DNA of 64,000 nucleotides, from contig JAEWCC010000008.1 of the NCBI GenBank assembly GCA_023390815.1, positions 1 to 64,000 of the forward strand. The letters run 5' to 3'. Below the pieces are notes generated by a model, which was not told where the DNA came from, ran no database searches, and saw nothing but the letters and a program-made list of their open reading frames with translations. Below, piece by piece: positions 52,270-60,599 of this stretch. Source of the DNA: Bacillota bacterium. GTDB lineage: Bacteria > Bacillota > Clostridia > Christensenellales > SZUA-584. Each line of letters starts with the position of its first letter. Within the stretch, counting starts at the first letter, position 1. The position numbers and the translations under genes are program-made.

Positions 52270-53301
52270 TTAGAGATACCATCCTATATCGCTTAGGCCC
52301 TCGTTTTCAGGAAGGCCCGTCATGATGTTCATGTTCTGTACGGCCTGCCCCGCCGCGCCTTTAATCAGGTTGTCTATGCACGAAACGGCCACAAGCCGGT
52401 TCACGCGTTCGTCGAGCACGAAGCCCACCGCGAAGTTGTTGCTGCCCACCACGTGCTTGAGTTCCGGCAAGCCTTTGGCATACATCCGGGCGAACGGCTC
52501 ATAATTATACATCGCGTACGCGCTTCGGATATCGCCCGTCGATACGCCTTTTTTGGGCGTGGCGTACATCGTCGATATGATGCCGCGCTTAACCGGCAGC
52601 AGGTGCGGCGTGAATGATACGACGACCGCTTGGCCCGCAGCCAGTGAAAGCTCCTGCTCGATCTCCGAGGTGTGACGGTGCGTTGCGACGCCGTATGCCT
52701 TGACGTTGTCCGAAACTTCGCAGAAGCCGAATTCCACCGCGTCCTTTCGGCCTGCGCCGGTTGTGCCGGACTTCGCGTCAATAATGATACCGTCAGGCTC
52801 AATCACACCCGCCTTGAGCAGCGGGTACAGCGCAAGGATCGCGCAGGTCGTATAGCAGCCCGGATTGCCGACCAATTTCGAGGTCTTAATACGCTCGCGA
52901 TAGAGCTCCGGCAGGCCATATACGCTTTCGGCAAGCAGTTCTTTCGCCGGATGCGCCGTGTGATACCACGTTTCAAAAACCTGCACATCACGGTAGCGAA
53001 AATCCGCCGAAAGATCGATCACGCGCACTCCGGTTTTGAGTAATTCGGGTACCGCCGCTGCAGACGCACCGTGCGGCAGACATAAATATACGATATCACT
53101 GTCCGCTGCAATCCGCTGCGCGTCCATATCTTCAAGCTGGATATCGTGCGATAAAAAGCTTGGATACACCTCACTCATTATCTTGCCCGCAAAGCTTTTG
53201 GAAACGGCGTGAACGATTCGCACTTCGCTGTGCCGGGATAGTATGCGCATGAGTTCCTCTCCCGCGTACCCCGTCGCTCCAACCACACTGATATTGACCA
53301 T
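52270..53301 (-). CDS. argC: N-acetyl-gamma-glutamyl-phosphate reductase
   Basis: A 343-residue NADP-dependent reductase. The Rossmann motif is VVGATGYAGEELMRIL, and the catalytic Cys is in GNPGCYTT at about 146-153. It is the first gene of the arg operon, directly after the promoter with ARG boxes. The pathway gene argJ is not present in the window. Confidence 0.96.
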   Translation of the reverse strand: MVNISVVGATGYAGEELMRILSRHSEVRIVHAVSKSFAGKIMSEVYPSFLSHDIQLEDMDAQRIAADSDIVYLCLPHGASAAAVPELLKTGVRVIDLSADFRYRDVQVFETWYHTAHPAKELLAESVYGLPELYRERIKTSKLVGNPGCYTTCAILALYPLLKAGVIEPDGIIIDAKSGTTGAGRKDAVEFGFCEVSDNVKAYGVATHRHTSEIEQELSLAAGQAVVVSFTPHLLPVKRGIISTMYATPKKGVSTGDIRSAYAMYNYEPFARMYAKGLPELKHVVGSNNFAVGFVLDERVNRLVAVSCIDNLIKGAAGQAVQNMNIMTGLPENEGLSDIGWYL

Positions 53302-53323
53302 GGGATTACACCCCCTTAAGATA

Positions 53324-53358
53324 CTTATAATTATGCATTAAAATGCATAAAAATGCAA
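53324..53358 (-). promoter_or_regulatory. argC promoter overlapped by three phased ARG boxes
   Basis: On the minus strand, TTGCAT (53353-53358) and CATAAT (53330-53335) are 17 bases apart. Three 14-base ARG-box-like palindromes start at 53324, 53334 and 53344, exactly one helical turn apart; the last two (TGCATTAAAATGCA and TGCATAAAAATGCA) are the best. This fits repression by ArgR/AhrC when arginine is plentiful. Confidence 0.85.
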
Positions 53359-53432
53359 CCCCTTTTTTCGGAATAACGAAGCGGCAATTCTGCCAAACTA
53401 CAAACAGAGAATCGCTACAAGGGGGTATTCAT

Positions 53433-54617
53433 ATGAGGAAAGTGATACTGCTGGCCGTTGTGCTGGTTGTGATCGCTGCGGGGTGGTTTTTTTACTTTCA
53501 CAAATCCGATCCAATTGCACAAGTCAGTGTCACAACGGTAAAAACCATGGATTTAGGCAATACGCTGGAGTTCTCCGGCGAGGTTGTGCCCGTCAAAATG
53601 TATAGTGTCATGAGCGAAACGGGCGGCACTGTGGATACGCTGTATGTATCCGAAGGCGATCATGTAAAAGTCGGGGATCAATTGCTTTCACTGGATACGT
53701 CTGCGCTGGAAAGCCAACTTGAGGAAGCTCAAATGCACGTCGAACTGTTATCCGGAGCCACGACGGAGTCGGTGATGGCTCAAAACGGAAGCCTGAGCCA
53801 AGCCGAAAAAAGCCTGATGGAACAGAAGATCAAGGTCGCGCTCGCGCTGTCGCAGACCACCGGATATGATTTTGAATCCTTCAATGAAGCGTTTGCGCAA
53901 AGCGCGCAGGACACTGCATCCGAAATGGCTGCGTCGCTGGGCGATATGTCGCTGAGTGATCTTCAGGCCATGCAGACCAGCGGCTCGGGGAGCGCGGAGG
54001 AACAATTGGCGCTGGCAGAGCTTACCGTACAAAACCTGGAGCTCGCGATTGAAAAAATGTCCTATTCGAGCTTGATCGAGGGAACGGTGATCGCAGTCAA
54101 CATTCACGAGGGCGAAGTTCTATCACCTGGTCTGCCCGCTTTGGTGATTGCCGATACGGCTAATACGATGGTAGAGGGTTATGTATACGAAAAGGACGTA
54201 AAAGGACTTGCTGAGGGGCAACAGGTCAAAATCTACTCCGAGGATGGCTTCTACCGCGGAACGCTCGTGAGCATCGCCAAGGCTGCGGCGGGCGTGGGAG
54301 GAACGAGCGCATACGATACCATGACGAAAGTGCAGATTGCGCCGGGTACCGGCTTTAAAAAGATGCCGGGAGCCGTCGTGGATCTTGAGATCGTCATCAG
54401 CAGCAAGAACGATGTTCTCGCGGTGCCGCTCGACGCCATCACTGACGATGACTGTGTGTATGTCGTGAATGCGGAAGGAAAAGCGGAAAAACGGAGTATC
54501 CAAACAGGCTTTTCAGATATGTACTATGCCGAGGTATTAAGCGGGCTTACAGGAGGCGAGCAGGTTATCCTGTCGCCCAAGAACATAGAGGAAGGTCAGC
54601 AGGTTGCTTATGATTGA
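53433..54617 (+). CDS. Membrane fusion protein of a MacAB-type exporter
   Basis: A 394-residue HlyD/MacA-family adaptor. Residues 1-22 are a membrane anchor. A lipoyl-like half (VSEGDHVKVGDQLLSLD, about 72-88), a helical hairpin (about 90-215), the second lipoyl half and barrel domains follow. The frame is open to 53343, but the ATG at 53433 follows AAGGGGGT and starts the anchor. It is followed by an ATPase and a permease in overlapping order, so the three form one exporter, probably for a peptide or small toxic compound. The substrate is unknown. Confidence 0.9.
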   Translation: MRKVILLAVVLVVIAAGWFFYFHKSDPIAQVSVTTVKTMDLGNTLEFSGEVVPVKMYSVMSETGGTVDTLYVSEGDHVKVGDQLLSLDTSALESQLEEAQMHVELLSGATTESVMAQNGSLSQAEKSLMEQKIKVALALSQTTGYDFESFNEAFAQSAQDTASEMAASLGDMSLSDLQAMQTSGSGSAEEQLALAELTVQNLELAIEKMSYSSLIEGTVIAVNIHEGEVLSPGLPALVIADTANTMVEGYVYEKDVKGLAEGQQVKIYSEDGFYRGTLVSIAKAAAGVGGTSAYDTMTKVQIAPGTGFKKMPGAVVDLEIVISSKNDVLAVPLDAITDDDCVYVVNAEGKAEKRSIQTGFSDMYYAEVLSGLTGGEQVILSPKNIEEGQQVAYD

Positions 54618-55281
54618 AGTCAAAAACCTATGCAAGACGTATGGCAGGGGCAATACTTGCGTCCACGCGGTGCGGAACGTCTCGCTCATGGTGAAGGAAG
54701 GGGGTTTCCTTGCGATCATGGGCGCTTCCGGCTCCGGCAAAACGACGCTGATGAACATTCTGGGGTGTCTTGATACCCCCACCAAGGGCGACTATTTTTT
54801 TGCGGGCACGAATGTAAGCAGGCTTTCGGGCGAAAGCAAGGATCACCTGCGCAGCCGCAAGATCGGTTTTATATTTCAGTCCTTCTATCTGCTCCCGTCG
54901 CTGAACGCGCGCCAAAACGTAGAGCTGCCGATGGTGTATGCGGGCGTCCCCGCCAAGGAGCGGCATTCGCGCGCCACTGAGCTGCTGGAAATGACGGGGC
55001 TCGGATCACGCGCCAGCCATATGCCCAACGAAATGTCGGGCGGTCAGCGCCAGCGCGTTGCCATTGCGCGCGCGCTCGTCAACTCCCCCAGCCTTGTGCT
55101 GGCCGACGAGCCGACCGGCAATCTCGACAGCCGTACCGGCGAGGATATCATGCGGATGCTCAAAAACTTCAATGAGCGCGGTACAACGATTGTGCTGATT
55201 ACACACGAGCGAAGTATTGCCGATTACGCCAAGGAACTCATCGTACTCAAGGATGGGCGCATCGTCGCGGAGGAGCTATGA
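54610..55281 (+). CDS. MacB/LolD-type ABC ATPase
   Basis: A 223-residue ATPase. Walker A is GASGSGKTT, the signature MSGGQRQRVAIARAL, Walker B LVLADEPTGNLD and the H-loop ITHE. The ATG at 54610 overlaps the end of the adaptor gene. It overlaps the permease gene by 4 bases (ATGA). Confidence 0.94.
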   Translation: MIEVKNLCKTYGRGNTCVHAVRNVSLMVKEGGFLAIMGASGSGKTTLMNILGCLDTPTKGDYFFAGTNVSRLSGESKDHLRSRKIGFIFQSFYLLPSLNARQNVELPMVYAGVPAKERHSRATELLEMTGLGSRASHMPNEMSGGQRQRVAIARALVNSPSLVLADEPTGNLDSRTGEDIMRMLKNFNERGTTIVLITHERSIADYAKELIVLKDGRIVAEEL

Positions 55282-56447
55282 GACTAAATGATTATGTCGG
55301 CATCGCGTCGCATCAGCTTAAGAAGAACCGGATGCGCACGGTGCTAACGGTGCTGGGCATCGTGATTGGCGTCGCATCCATGATCACCGTCATATCGGTG
55401 GGCGATGGCGGCAAACAAATGATCAATGCAGAACTCGCGAAGTTTGGCGTGAATCGCGTATGGTTGTTCCCCAACGATCTTCAAGGCCCTAGCGATACGC
55501 TCGTGCTCTCCGACGTTAATATGCTGGAGCAAATTAACGGCATCAGCGACGTTGCGCCATCCGCCTATGAGAAATCGTTGTTGTCCAACAATACCATAGC
55601 CCTCACATCAGATGTGGTCGGAACAACCGATGCGCTATTCGATATTGAGCAGATGGATTATCAGGAGGGGCGCGGCCTTACGTCCAAAGACATCGAGTAT
55701 TCCCGGCGCGTCGTCGTACTCAGCGAGGAAGCAAAGGATAAGCTCTTCGGGGACGATACCGCAGAAGGTAAAAAGGTAAGTATCAACGGCCAGAGCTTTA
55801 AAGTCGTGGGCGTAGAGCAGGAAGACCAATCGATCTACGCCTCGTTTTTCTCGGGCAAATGCTATATCCCTATCACCACGTTCTGCGACATGTTCTCCAC
55901 GCGGTATCTCGATGAAATATCCGTAACGGCGCAAAACACCGACACACTGGACAGCGTCATCGACAACAGCGTGTCGCTGCTGCTCGGGAAATACGGCGAT
56001 GGTTCCATCAAAATCATCAACCTGACCAAAGAGCTCGCTAACGCGCAGAACATTCTCGATATATTCACGATCGTAATCGGAGCGGTCGCAGCCATATCGC
56101 TGTTGGTGGGCGGTATCGGCATCATGAACATCATGCTCGTGACCGTCAAGGAACGTACGCGCGAGATTGGCATACGCAAGGCGCTGGGCGCCGGCGAACA
56201 TCACATCCTCGGCCAGTTCCTCACCGAGGCGCTGTTCTATGCGATACTGGGCGGGTTGCTTGGCTTGGGCCTTGGCATGGTGTTAACCGATCTCGGGGGC
56301 AGTATTTTGGGTATCGAGACCAAGGTATCTGTATCCGCGGCATCGCTCAGCGTATTGTTCGCTGCGACAATCGGCATTATATTCGGTATCATACCGGCGT
56401 ATAAAGCCTCCAAGCTCGATCCGGTCGAAGCGCTGCGTCAGGAATAG
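55278..56447 (+). CDS. MacB-type FtsX permease
   Basis: A 389-residue permease with one N-terminal helix (about 18-40), a MacB periplasmic-core-like outer domain (about 45-235) and a C-terminal three-helix FtsX core (about 265-385) that includes GGIGIMNIMLVTVKERTREIGIRKALGA. The ATPase is on the separate upstream gene, as usual in Gram-positive bacteria. Confidence 0.94.
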   Translation: MRLNDYVGIASHQLKKNRMRTVLTVLGIVIGVASMITVISVGDGGKQMINAELAKFGVNRVWLFPNDLQGPSDTLVLSDVNMLEQINGISDVAPSAYEKSLLSNNTIALTSDVVGTTDALFDIEQMDYQEGRGLTSKDIEYSRRVVVLSEEAKDKLFGDDTAEGKKVSINGQSFKVVGVEQEDQSIYASFFSGKCYIPITTFCDMFSTRYLDEISVTAQNTDTLDSVIDNSVSLLLGKYGDGSIKIINLTKELANAQNILDIFTIVIGAVAAISLLVGGIGIMNIMLVTVKERTREIGIRKALGAGEHHILGQFLTEALFYAILGGLLGLGLGMVLTDLGGSILGIETKVSVSAASLSVLFAATIGIIFGIIPAYKASKLDPVEALRQE

Positions 56448-57590
56448 TCAGCGGCGCATAGTATGCCCTAGGCGGATCAGTGAAAACGCGCGGGCAGCGG
56501 CTTGTGTGACAAGTCTCTTTGAATCCTCGATGCAGTCCGTCAGCGTCATCGGCTTGTCAGGCAGCGGCACAATGGCACGTACGCCGATGTCGTATACGGC
56601 ATCGGCGCCTTCACCGATGCTGCCCGCAATGGCGATGACAGGAACCTTGGCCTCGTTGGCATAGCGCGTAATGCCATGAACCGCCTTGCCAAACGCCGAT
56701 TGGAAATCCACTCGCCCCTCCCCCGTGACCACGAGGTCCGCTCCGGATAGCAGTTGCGCAAAGCCGACGCGTTCCAGCACCGCGTCGATGCCGCTTTTAA
56801 GTACCGCTCCCGCAAAAACGGTGAGAGCGGCCCCGATTCCGCCTGCCGCGCCCGTGCTCGGAATCTCGGTGATCTTCCTGCCCGCGTACGCATCCAGCAA
56901 AGAGCCGAAATGTATCATCCCTCGTTCCAGCGCGTCCAGCTGGGCTTTGTCTGCGCCTTTCTGCGGCCCATAAACAAAGGTCGCTCCACGGGGGCCCGTC
57001 ATGGGGTTGGTCACGTCGCACATGATGGTCATTTGCGCCGTTTTCAGTCTGGGGTCCAGCCCAGAAGTGTCCATTGAAACAATGTGGATAAGCTCCTGCC
57101 CGCACATGCGGTCAATCTCGGTTCCGTCGGCGCGAAGAAACCGGATGCCGAGCGCCTGCAGTGCGCCGGTTCCGCCGTCGTTGGAGGCGCTTCCGCCGAT
57201 TCCCACGAGGATATCGGTAAACCCGTCGTCCAGCGCCTTACGGATCAAATCGCCGGTGCCGTGCGACGAGGCGAGCAGCGCGCTGCGCTCCTCATCCCGA
57301 AGCAAAGCAAGCCCGCTGACCTCCGACATGCCGATTACCGCTGCCCCAGCCGCCTCGCCATATATGCAGCGAGTCGTTCGTCCCAGCGGATCCCTGGCTT
57401 TGGCCTCGATCACCCGCCCGTGTGTCGCATACGCCATGGCCTCCACCGTGCCGTCTCCGCCGTCCGCGATGGGGACTTCGATCACATCGGCATCCGGGAA
57501 CTCCCTGAGCGCACTATCCTTGACACAGGCGATCACCTCAATGGATTTGAGCGAACCCTTAAAAGAGTCCGGCGCAACCACAATCTTCAT
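56448..57590 (-). CDS. glxK: Glycerate kinase
   Basis: A 380-residue kinase of the GarK/GlxK family that phosphorylates D-glycerate. The N-terminus KIVVAPDSFKGSL, VPIADGGDGTVEA, GIGGSASNDGGTGALQALG and VVTGEGRVDFQSAFGKA are all family signatures. The frame is open to 57647, but the ATG at 57590 follows GGGAGG. It converges with the MacB-type permease gene with no space, so the two stops are adjacent. Confidence 0.95.
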   Translation of the reverse strand: MKIVVAPDSFKGSLKSIEVIACVKDSALREFPDADVIEVPIADGGDGTVEAMAYATHGRVIEAKARDPLGRTTRCIYGEAAGAAVIGMSEVSGLALLRDEERSALLASSHGTGDLIRKALDDGFTDILVGIGGSASNDGGTGALQALGIRFLRADGTEIDRMCGQELIHIVSMDTSGLDPRLKTAQMTIMCDVTNPMTGPRGATFVYGPQKGADKAQLDALERGMIHFGSLLDAYAGRKITEIPSTGAAGGIGAALTVFAGAVLKSGIDAVLERVGFAQLLSGADLVVTGEGRVDFQSAFGKAVHGITRYANEAKVPVIAIAGSIGEGADAVYDIGVRAIVPLPDKPMTLTDCIEDSKRLVTQAAARAFSLIRLGHTMRR

Positions 57591-57616
57591 CCTGCGAGCT
57601 CCTCCCTTTGCTGTGC

Positions 57617-57622
57617 CTATTA
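57617..57622 (-). promoter_or_regulatory. Extended -10 before the glycerate kinase gene
   Basis: The minus strand reads TGATATAAT, an extended -10 about 27 bases before the start codon. The -35 is weak, as is common with a TGn extension. Confidence 0.6.
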
Positions 57623-57703
57623 TATCAGAGCAAAAAGCTTTACGCATGGGTAAACATCGGGTTTACACAGGTTTATTCATGTTTACGATGTCTTTCAGGT
57701 GGC

Positions 57704-57732
57704 TTGACGCAAAAAAAAGGATGTGCTATATT
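57704..57732 (+). promoter_or_regulatory. tRNA-Leu promoter
   Basis: TTGACG (57704-57709) and TATATT (57727-57732) are 17 bases apart, ending 16 bases before the tRNA. Confidence 0.82.
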
Positions 57733-57748
57733 AACGGAGTTGGTTTAT

Positions 57749-57834
57749 GCCGGTGTGGCGGAATGGCAGACGCGGCAGACTCAAAATCTGTTTTAGGCAA
57801 CTAAGTGGGGGTTCAAGTCCCTTCACCGGCACCA
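57749..57834 (+). tRNA. tRNA-Leu (anticodon CAA)
   Basis: An 86-base gene with encoded CCA. The acceptor stem gccggtg pairs with caccggc. The anticodon arm is GCAGA-CTCAAAA-TCTGT, giving anticodon CAA. A long variable arm and the T-arm GGGGTTCAAGTCCC follow. It reads UUG codons. Confidence 0.96.
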
Positions 57835-57981
57835 TCAGACAGCAGAGCTGACAGCTGGACAGGACATCTTGGTTAAGACAATACAGCGATGCAGCGGGTA
57901 AATGCAGCAAGGGTAACAGCAGGTTTGGCATCTTGGGTTTAGGCAACAAGGTATGACATCAGGTGAAAAGTTTCAGGAGGG

Positions 57982-58012
57982 GCCGTCGAAGCGATTCGAC
58001 GGCTCTTCCCTT
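57982..58012 (+). terminator. Terminator downstream of tRNA-Leu
   Basis: GCCGTCGAA (57982-57990) pairs with TTCGACGGC (57995-58003), followed by a T-rich tail. The 140 bases between the tRNA and this hairpin hold no gene. Confidence 0.75.
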
Positions 58013-58076
58013 TTAATTGTCTGCAACAGAATACCTCAATCCCACGATCACCGGAACGTCTGCTCGTATTGCTGAT

Positions 58077-58295
58077 TTAATTATCCCCCACCAGGAACCA
58101 TCTGTGGTTATGCATGAGGCATTTCACCTTCATCGTCTTTTCAGGTTTTTTAATCTTGGCGACAGTGAGCTCGTACATTTCCGGGGATATTTTCTCAAAG
58201 CCCACGATATCCCACTTCTTTCCCGCTACACGCAGCACTTCATCGTAAAGCGGTTCCGATTCCTTTTTGATTCTTTCAAGAACTTCCTGAGCCAT
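58077..58295 (-). CDS. 72-residue protein of unknown function
   Basis: A small, charged, soluble protein (AQEVLERIKKESEPLYDEVL at the N-terminus, MKVKCLMHNHRWFLVGD at the C-terminus). The ATG at 58295 follows AGAGG; upstream in-frame codons run through a terminator hairpin and are not used. Its leader starts at a good promoter about 120 bases upstream and contains that hairpin directly before the ribosome-binding site. No family was recognised. Confidence 0.62.
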   Translation of the reverse strand: MAQEVLERIKKESEPLYDEVLRVAGKKWDIVGFEKISPEMYELTVAKIKKPEKTMKVKCLMHNHRWFLVGDN

Positions 58296-58315
58296 AACAA
58301 TACCTCTTTTTTTAT

Positions 58316-58348
58316 AAAATAAAAAGGAAGCCTGCATAACAAGCTTCC
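58316..58348 (-). terminator. Terminator or attenuator before the 72-residue protein gene
   Basis: GGAAGC (58326-58331) pairs with GCTTCC (58343-58348); on the minus strand it is followed by TTTTTATTTT. It lies between a promoter and the gene it seems to serve, so it may be a conditional terminator, or it may end a separate small RNA. Confidence 0.7.
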
Positions 58349-58413
58349 CGCCCCAAAAGCCAAGTTCACTTGAAAGCGGATCGAAATCCGCCCAACCGTC
58401 AAAAAATATCCTT
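58316..58413 (-). ncRNA. Candidate structured leader or small RNA
   Basis: The minus-strand transcript expected from the promoter at 58420-58448 would run about 100 bases to the terminator. It holds a GCGGAT-ttcg-ATCCGC hairpin, a short AAGT/ACTT stem and then the terminator stem. I cannot assign it to a known riboswitch or sRNA class. Confidence 0.45.
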
Positions 58414-58419
58414 TTTTTA

Positions 58420-58448
58420 ATATTAGCACTGTGTAGAAACATAATCAA
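58420..58448 (-). promoter_or_regulatory. Promoter of the structured leader
   Basis: On the minus strand, TTGATT (58443-58448) and TAATAT (58420-58425) are separated by 17 bases. Confidence 0.7.
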
Positions 58449-58568
58449 GTCAATCAGCATGTCGTTCGGAAATTTTTCAGAGCCAATCTGCTCCGCCGTA
58501 CGTTCAAAGTTAATCGCTTACCATACGGGGCGCATTGCTGCAATGCTGCGCGCTTATCTTTTTAATCG

Positions 58569-59081
58569 CTACGCCGTCTGACACTTCATCCACTCGAAAA
58601 AGTCCGGGGAGAGGGACTCGTAGTAGGGAATCAGTCCGGGGGGGATGGTCCGGCTGAACAACTGCCAAAAGATTTTCAGTTGGTTCTTCTGTATTTCGTC
58701 AAGCTTTTCCGCAAATGCGAACTTGCGGATCTCCTCGTAGGCAGCTTCGTACTGCTTGAGCAACTCGCCCTGCTCTTTGGCCGTCTTGGCGATTGGCACA
58801 CTGTAGTCGACCAACTGATCCAGCGGGTACTTCTGTGTATCCATAAAATCATGGATTACACAGGTTTGAAAAGACAGCACCCTGCCGTGTTCCGGGGACA
58901 CGCTGGCCCAGGCATATGGGCGTACACGTTCTGTTTGGAGCGTATTCGGGTAAAAGAACACGCGTTCGGTGCGGCAACCGTTTTCCACACACGGCACCGG
59001 CTGCGATACGGAGTAGCCGCCGTTCACCAGCGCGTGCACGCCTTTGGCCACCAATGCCTTAATATCCTGTAAGCTCTTCAT
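58569..59081 (-). CDS. 170-residue protein of the duplicated peptidase unit, copy 1
   Basis: A 170-residue soluble protein of unknown family, near-identical in length and layout to the one at 60069-60581. Conserved blocks: KSLQDIKALVAKGVHALVNGGYS, the ERVFFYP segment, RPYAWASVSPEHGRVLSFQTC and HDFMDTQKYPLD. The C-terminal 80 residues look helical. AAAGGATG precedes the ATG. It lies 20 bases after the C39-like peptidase gene on the same strand. Possible roles are a partner, chaperone or inhibitor of that peptidase; this rests on linkage only. Confidence 0.75.
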   Translation of the reverse strand: MKSLQDIKALVAKGVHALVNGGYSVSQPVPCVENGCRTERVFFYPNTLQTERVRPYAWASVSPEHGRVLSFQTCVIHDFMDTQKYPLDQLVDYSVPIAKTAKEQGELLKQYEAAYEEIRKFAFAEKLDEIQKNQLKIFWQLFSRTIPPGLIPYYESLSPDFFEWMKCQTA

Positions 59082-59101
59082 ATTAAAACATCCTTTCCGA
59101 A

Positions 59102-59833
59102 TCAAACCACGCGCGTCGATTCGTCGGTGATGATCACGGACGCAGCGCCCGCATTAGCATAGCATGCGTCAAACTCTTCCACACTGACGAAACGCGCATT
59201 ATCGCCGTCCTGCCACCGCCCGCTGTCGCAGATATAAAACCCCGTGACTTCGCCTGTTTCCGTATCCCGCACGGCGCTGGTCAGCACGATCTGGTGGTTC
59301 GCGTTGCCGCTGTCGATATAGTTTGGATCATCCCAAAGGTACCCCGCATTGACGCCCATCGTCACGCACTGGCCGTTCTCGAGTGCCGCGGCGATGTCCT
59401 CATACGTGCCGCCCGCCTCACCCGGATAATACACCTGCGCGTCGATGTCGTAATGGTCCAGCAGCGCGATCACGTTTTCATCGCTGACCCCACCCAGCGC
59501 AGAGGGCGGCAAAGAGGGATCGTTATTGCACAGATCATTTTCGACCGCGACCTGCACAACGTCGTCCTCCGAGGCGTCGATGCCGGAAAGCTGAAGCATG
59601 TTGGATACGCTGACCAGCCCGCAATCGCCCTGATATCCGTATGCGTTATCCCCCTGCTGATAATCGAGCAGCGGCGCAACCGAGAAGGGATCGCTGGTCG
59701 CCACCGAATCACCGGCATCCGATAAGACCGGTTCATACTGATTCAAATCCGTTGCTGTCTGCTCGGGCTGCTGCTCTGCGAAAGCAGCTTCTATTCCGTC
59801 TTTCACGATTTCGATCAAACCGGGAAACTCCAT
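59102..59833 (-). CDS. C39-like cysteine peptidase, copy 1
   Basis: A 243-residue papain-fold protein. The Cys motif GDCGLVSVSNMLQLSG places Cys71, His180 is in NANHQIVLTSA and Asp203 in ICDSGRW, in the order and spacing of C39-like peptidases. The first 60 residues are acidic and lack a signal peptide, so it acts in the cytosol or leaves by a non-Sec route. AAGGAG lies upstream. It is followed by a 170-residue partner and has a collinear paralogue at 60600-61331. The target is unknown. Confidence 0.82.
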   Translation of the reverse strand: MEFPGLIEIVKDGIEAAFAEQQPEQTATDLNQYEPVLSDAGDSVATSDPFSVAPLLDYQQGDNAYGYQGDCGLVSVSNMLQLSGIDASEDDVVQVAVENDLCNNDPSLPPSALGGVSDENVIALLDHYDIDAQVYYPGEAGGTYEDIAAALENGQCVTMGVNAGYLWDDPNYIDSGNANHQIVLTSAVRDTETGEVTGFYICDSGRWQDGDNARFVSVEEFDACYANAGAASVIITDESTRVV

Positions 59834-59841
59834 ACCTCTTG

Positions 59842-59868
59842 CTCCTTACTGTTGATATCGTCATTGTA
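59842..59868 (-). promoter_or_regulatory. Shared leader element before peptidase copy 1
   Basis: The minus strand reads TACAAT, three bases, then GATATCAACAGTAAGGAG. The same arrangement, with TATAAT, is found before copy 2, so promoter and leader were duplicated with the genes. The -35 is weak. Confidence 0.6.
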
Positions 59869-60022
59869 CAGCATCACGGCCCCGCTTTTGTAGGCTTGTC
59901 CTTTTTTGATTACCGAAGCTGCATTTTTGTCAGAAAATCCTTGCCGTACACAAAGGATATACGATCCTTGTTAATTGATAATAGCGTTAATGAAGCTAAC
60001 TCATACTTAACCCGTATACGCG

Positions 60023-60048
60023 AAAACGGCATTGCCTTGGCAATGCCG
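60023..60048 (-). terminator. Terminator after copy 2 of the peptidase unit
   Basis: CGGCATTGCC (60027-60036) and GGCAATGCCG (60039-60048) form a perfect 10-bp stem; the minus strand continues TTTT. It separates the two tandem units. Confidence 0.75.
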
Positions 60049-60068
60049 CCCGCTTTGCTTTGCTGCAT

Positions 60069-60581
60069 TTAAGCTGTCTGCTGCTCTATCCACTTGAAAA
60101 AGTCCGGGGAGAGGGACTTGTAATAGGGCATCAGACCGGCAGGAATCGTCCGGCTCATCAGTTGGTAAAATTCTTTCAGCTGTTTCTTCTGCGATTCATC
60201 CATCTTCTCATCAAAGGCAAACATACGGACCGCTTCGTAGGCGGTTTCGTACTGCTTAAGCAGCTCACCCTGCTCTTTTGCGGTTTTGGCCGAGGGCACG
60301 CTGTAGTCAACCATCAAATCCAGCGGGTACTTCTGTGTATCCATAAAATCATGAATCACACAGGTTTGAAAGGACAGTACCCTGCCGTGCTCCGACGACA
60401 CGCTCGCCCATGCATAGGGCCGCACGCGCTGGGTCTTGGGCGTACTGGGATAGAAGAACACGCGCTCCGTACGGTAGCCGCCTTCCATATGCGGCACCGG
60501 CTGAGAAACGGAATATCCTCCATTCACCAGCGCGTGCACGCCTTTCATGAATAACGCTTTGATATCCTGCAAACTCTTCAT
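60069..60581 (-). CDS. 170-residue protein of the duplicated peptidase unit, copy 2
   Basis: Same length and order of motifs as the protein at 58569-59081, with scattered substitutions concentrated in the helical C-terminal half (for example VRMFAFDEKMDESQKKQLKEF against IRKFAFAEKLDEIQKNQLKIF). The ATG at 60581 follows AAAGGATG, as in copy 1. It begins 18 bases after the stop of the copy 2 peptidase. Confidence 0.75.
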   Translation of the reverse strand: MKSLQDIKALFMKGVHALVNGGYSVSQPVPHMEGGYRTERVFFYPSTPKTQRVRPYAWASVSSEHGRVLSFQTCVIHDFMDTQKYPLDLMVDYSVPSAKTAKEQGELLKQYETAYEAVRMFAFDEKMDESQKKQLKEFYQLMSRTIPAGLMPYYKSLSPDFFKWIEQQTA

Positions 60582-60599
60582 TTCGATCATCCTTTCCAA

